From contig JAILEL010000181.1 of the NCBI GenBank assembly GCA_024687845.1, forward strand, positions 1-16,378: DNA of 16,378 bases, written 5' to 3'. The stretch is from Eubacterium sp. Its GTDB lineage: Bacteria > Bacillota_A > Clostridia > Lachnospirales > Lachnospiraceae. The position numbers and the translations under genes were made by a program. This document shows, piece by piece, positions 15,507 through 16,378 of this stretch. Below the pieces are notes generated by a model, which was given only the letters and a program-made list of their open reading frames with translations, was not told where the DNA came from and ran no database searches. Within the stretch, counting starts at the first letter, position 1, and each line of letters starts with the position of its first letter.

Positions 15507-15522
15507 TTGTTCATATGTTCAA
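15507..15522. promoter_or_regulatory. Putative operator for the ArsR-family repressor
   Basis: An imperfect dyad TTGTTCAT|ATGTTCAA (6 of 8 positions symmetric) overlapping the end of the -10 and the predicted transcription start. Related ATATGAA elements on the minus strand also lie at 15533-15540 (within the promoter spacer) and 15494-15500. The position suits repression by a SmtB-like dimer. Confidence 0.5.
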
Positions 15523-15549
15523 TATACTCCTCGTTCATATAATTGTCAA
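15521..15549 (-). promoter_or_regulatory. Promoter of the metal-efflux operon
   Basis: Minus strand: perfect TTGACA (15549-15544), 17-nt spacer, TATATT (15526-15521). Start near 15514, giving a leader of about 37 nt to the repressor ATG at 15477. Confidence 0.72.
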
Positions 15550-15589
15550 GGTTTTTTATGATCAAGAATTTTTATGGTCAAGATTTTTT
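15542..15589. repeat. Three tandem 16-bp repeats at the metal-operon promoter
   Basis: Copies ATTGTCAAGGTTTTTT, ATGATCAAGAATTTTT and ATGGTCAAGATTTTTT lie head to tail (15542-15557, 15558-15573, 15574-15589). On the minus strand each gives an A-tract followed by CTTGA, and the copy nearest the gene supplies the actual TTGACA -35. Confidence 0.7.
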
Positions 15590-15602
15590 ACATAAACCGA
15601 CA

Positions 15603-15616
15603 GTTACTATTCACAG
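15603..15616 (+). repeat. Dispersed intergenic motif, copy C
   Basis: GTTACTATTCACAG, the same 14 bases as at 11042-11055, in the divergent region between the metal operon and the 3D-domain gene. The following ATAACAAAGA resembles the bases after TTCACAG at 1657-1675. Confidence 0.45.
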
Positions 15617-15685
15617 ATAACAAAGAGGCAAAACATCAAAAAATCATACAAATAGCATCAAAATATTTCGTAATTATTAACGTTT

Positions 15686-15714
15686 CTTACAAACTTTTGT
15701 CATTTTGTTACATT
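15686..15714 (+). promoter_or_regulatory. Possible promoter of the 3D-domain protein gene
   Basis: CTTACA (15686-15691), 17-nt spacer, TACATT (15709-15714) preceded by TGT (extended -10). The -35 is weak (4 of 6), and other AT-rich alternatives exist nearer the gene. Confidence 0.35.
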
Positions 15715-15771
15715 TTTGTTGCATTTTATTTAAAAATGAGTTAAAACTGTTTGCCGAAAGGAGTTTTTATT

Positions 15772-16374
15772 ATGAATAAATTAAAGAAAGGATTAGTTAT
15801 CGGAGTTTTTTCTGTTGTTTCACTGGCTGGTCTTACCACTCCATTTGATAACATAATCGCTGAAAGCGAAAGAATGTACCTTGCAACTAATTCACCGGAA
15901 GTTCGTTCTTCCTTATTTAAATCAATTGATTCAAATGAAAACATCTCTGAGAAAATACTTAATGACAAGAAAAAAATCATAACAAGCAACAAAGTTGGAA
16001 CAATGGCAAGGGTAAATGAGTACATAAAAAAAGAGGCCGACTCAGCAGCCCGTGTTGAAAAAATCAGAAAAGAAAACAAAAAGAAAAAAGAAGCAGCAAA
16101 GAAAACACTTGTCGGAGAATATCAGCTTACGGCATATATTGCAACCGGATGCCCATGCGCTGATGGTTCATATCCACAAGTCGGTCATACTGTTGCCTGC
16201 AACAATCCTCAGCTTTGGCACAAGTGGATTGAAATAGAAGGCTACGGAACCTATTATGTCCACGATACTGGTGGTATGAGTTCAAATGTTATCGATATAT
16301 TCTGCATCTCCTACGGAGAAGCTATAAACTTCGGCCGCAGAAGTGCAAACGTATATATTCTCGATAAAAAATAG
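15772..16374 (+). CDS. Exported 3D-domain (double-psi beta-barrel) protein
   Basis: A 200-residue protein with an N-terminal signal peptide (basic MNKLKK, hydrophobic core about 7-21), a charged Lys/Glu-rich linker (about 60-112) that may form a coiled coil, and a C-terminal 3D domain (about 116-197). 3D domains have a barrel related to MltA/RlpA and are linked to peptidoglycan cleavage in secreted or wall-bound proteins such as YabE/YocH types. Visible motifs are YQLTAY (117-122), YVHDTGG (Asp165), VIDIF (Asp175) and FGRRSANVYI (188-197). The first of the three name-giving Asp residues is replaced: the usual AVDP reads ACNNP (142-146). Cysteines 127, 129, 143 and 178 could form disulfides. 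ATG at 15772 has AAAGGAG 8 nt upstream. Lytic activity is inferred from the family only. Confidence 0.88.
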   Translation: MNKLKKGLVIGVFSVVSLAGLTTPFDNIIAESERMYLATNSPEVRSSLFKSIDSNENISEKILNDKKKIITSNKVGTMARVNEYIKKEADSAARVEKIRKENKKKKEAAKKTLVGEYQLTAYIATGCPCADGSYPQVGHTVACNNPQLWHKWIEIEGYGTYYVHDTGGMSSNVIDIFCISYGEAINFGRRSANVYILDKK

Positions 16375-16378
16375 ATTC

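Noticed and set aside
15494..15589. CRISPR-like array in the repeats upstream of the ArsR gene
   Set aside because: The 16-bp units are head to tail without spacers, and no cas genes are present.

Overview
The window looks like a chromosomal segment of a low-GC Gram-positive anaerobe, most likely a Lachnospiraceae member of the Butyrivibrio/Pseudobutyrivibrio/Roseburia type. This is inferred from the AT-rich intergenic DNA, AGGAGG-type ribosome binding sites, sigma-A promoters often with an extended TGn -10, the neighbouring GGGtGRT-protein and iron-sulfur-scaffold genes, a 7TM-EAL protein and a CDP-glycerol transferase. No rRNA, tRNA, CRISPR array, transposase or phage gene is visible, so this reads as ordinary core and near-core chromosome.

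Layout, left to right. (1) 1-344: the 5' end of glutamate dehydrogenase on the minus strand, cut by the window edge. (2) 571-3442: a divergent pair, an unrecognised four-helix membrane protein (minus) and a CDP-glycerol/teichoic-acid type glycerophosphotransferase (plus). (3) 3449-6907: a probable two-gene minus-strand operon, a membrane-bound EAL (c-di-GMP phosphodiesterase type) protein followed by glycerol kinase glpK. (4) 7139-7396: a small orphan gene with its own promoter and a strong terminator. (5) 7669-9401: a two-gene operon of a NifU/IscU-like iron-sulfur scaffold homologue and a GGGtGRT protein, a conserved pair of unknown function. (6) 9611-10852: a Lys/Glu-rich protein with a C-terminal SpoVK/CbbX-like AAA+ fold that has lost its ATPase residues. 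(7) 10853-11252: a 400-bp gap holding a large imperfect hairpin. (8) 11253-12699: purC (plus) and purE (minus), convergent on a shared bidirectional terminator. (9) 12820-15477: a zinc/cadmium efflux operon of a SmtB-type ArsR repressor, a free heavy-metal-associated domain protein and a P1B-type ATPase. (10) 15772-16374: an exported 3D-domain protein.

Functional links. GlpK makes sn-glycerol-3-phosphate, the precursor of the CDP-glycerol used by the transferase encoded convergently 6 bp away. The placement of an EAL protein upstream of glpK suggests that c-di-GMP turnover and glycerol use may be co-expressed. In the metal operon, the repressor has an alpha5 Zn site (D96, H98, H109, E112), the operator-like dyad sits on its own start region, and the ATPase lacks the N-terminal metal-binding domain that is supplied as a separate 72-residue protein.

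The items most worth a second look are the degenerate AAA+ protein, the GGGtGRT/scaffold pair, the large hairpin upstream of purC with its dispersed GTWACTATTCACAG motif, and the control region of the metal operon (three tandem 16-bp repeats and an intercistronic hairpin). I found no clear-cut new multi-gene system; the pseudo-AAA+ protein and the GGGtGRT pair are the best candidates for undescribed biology.
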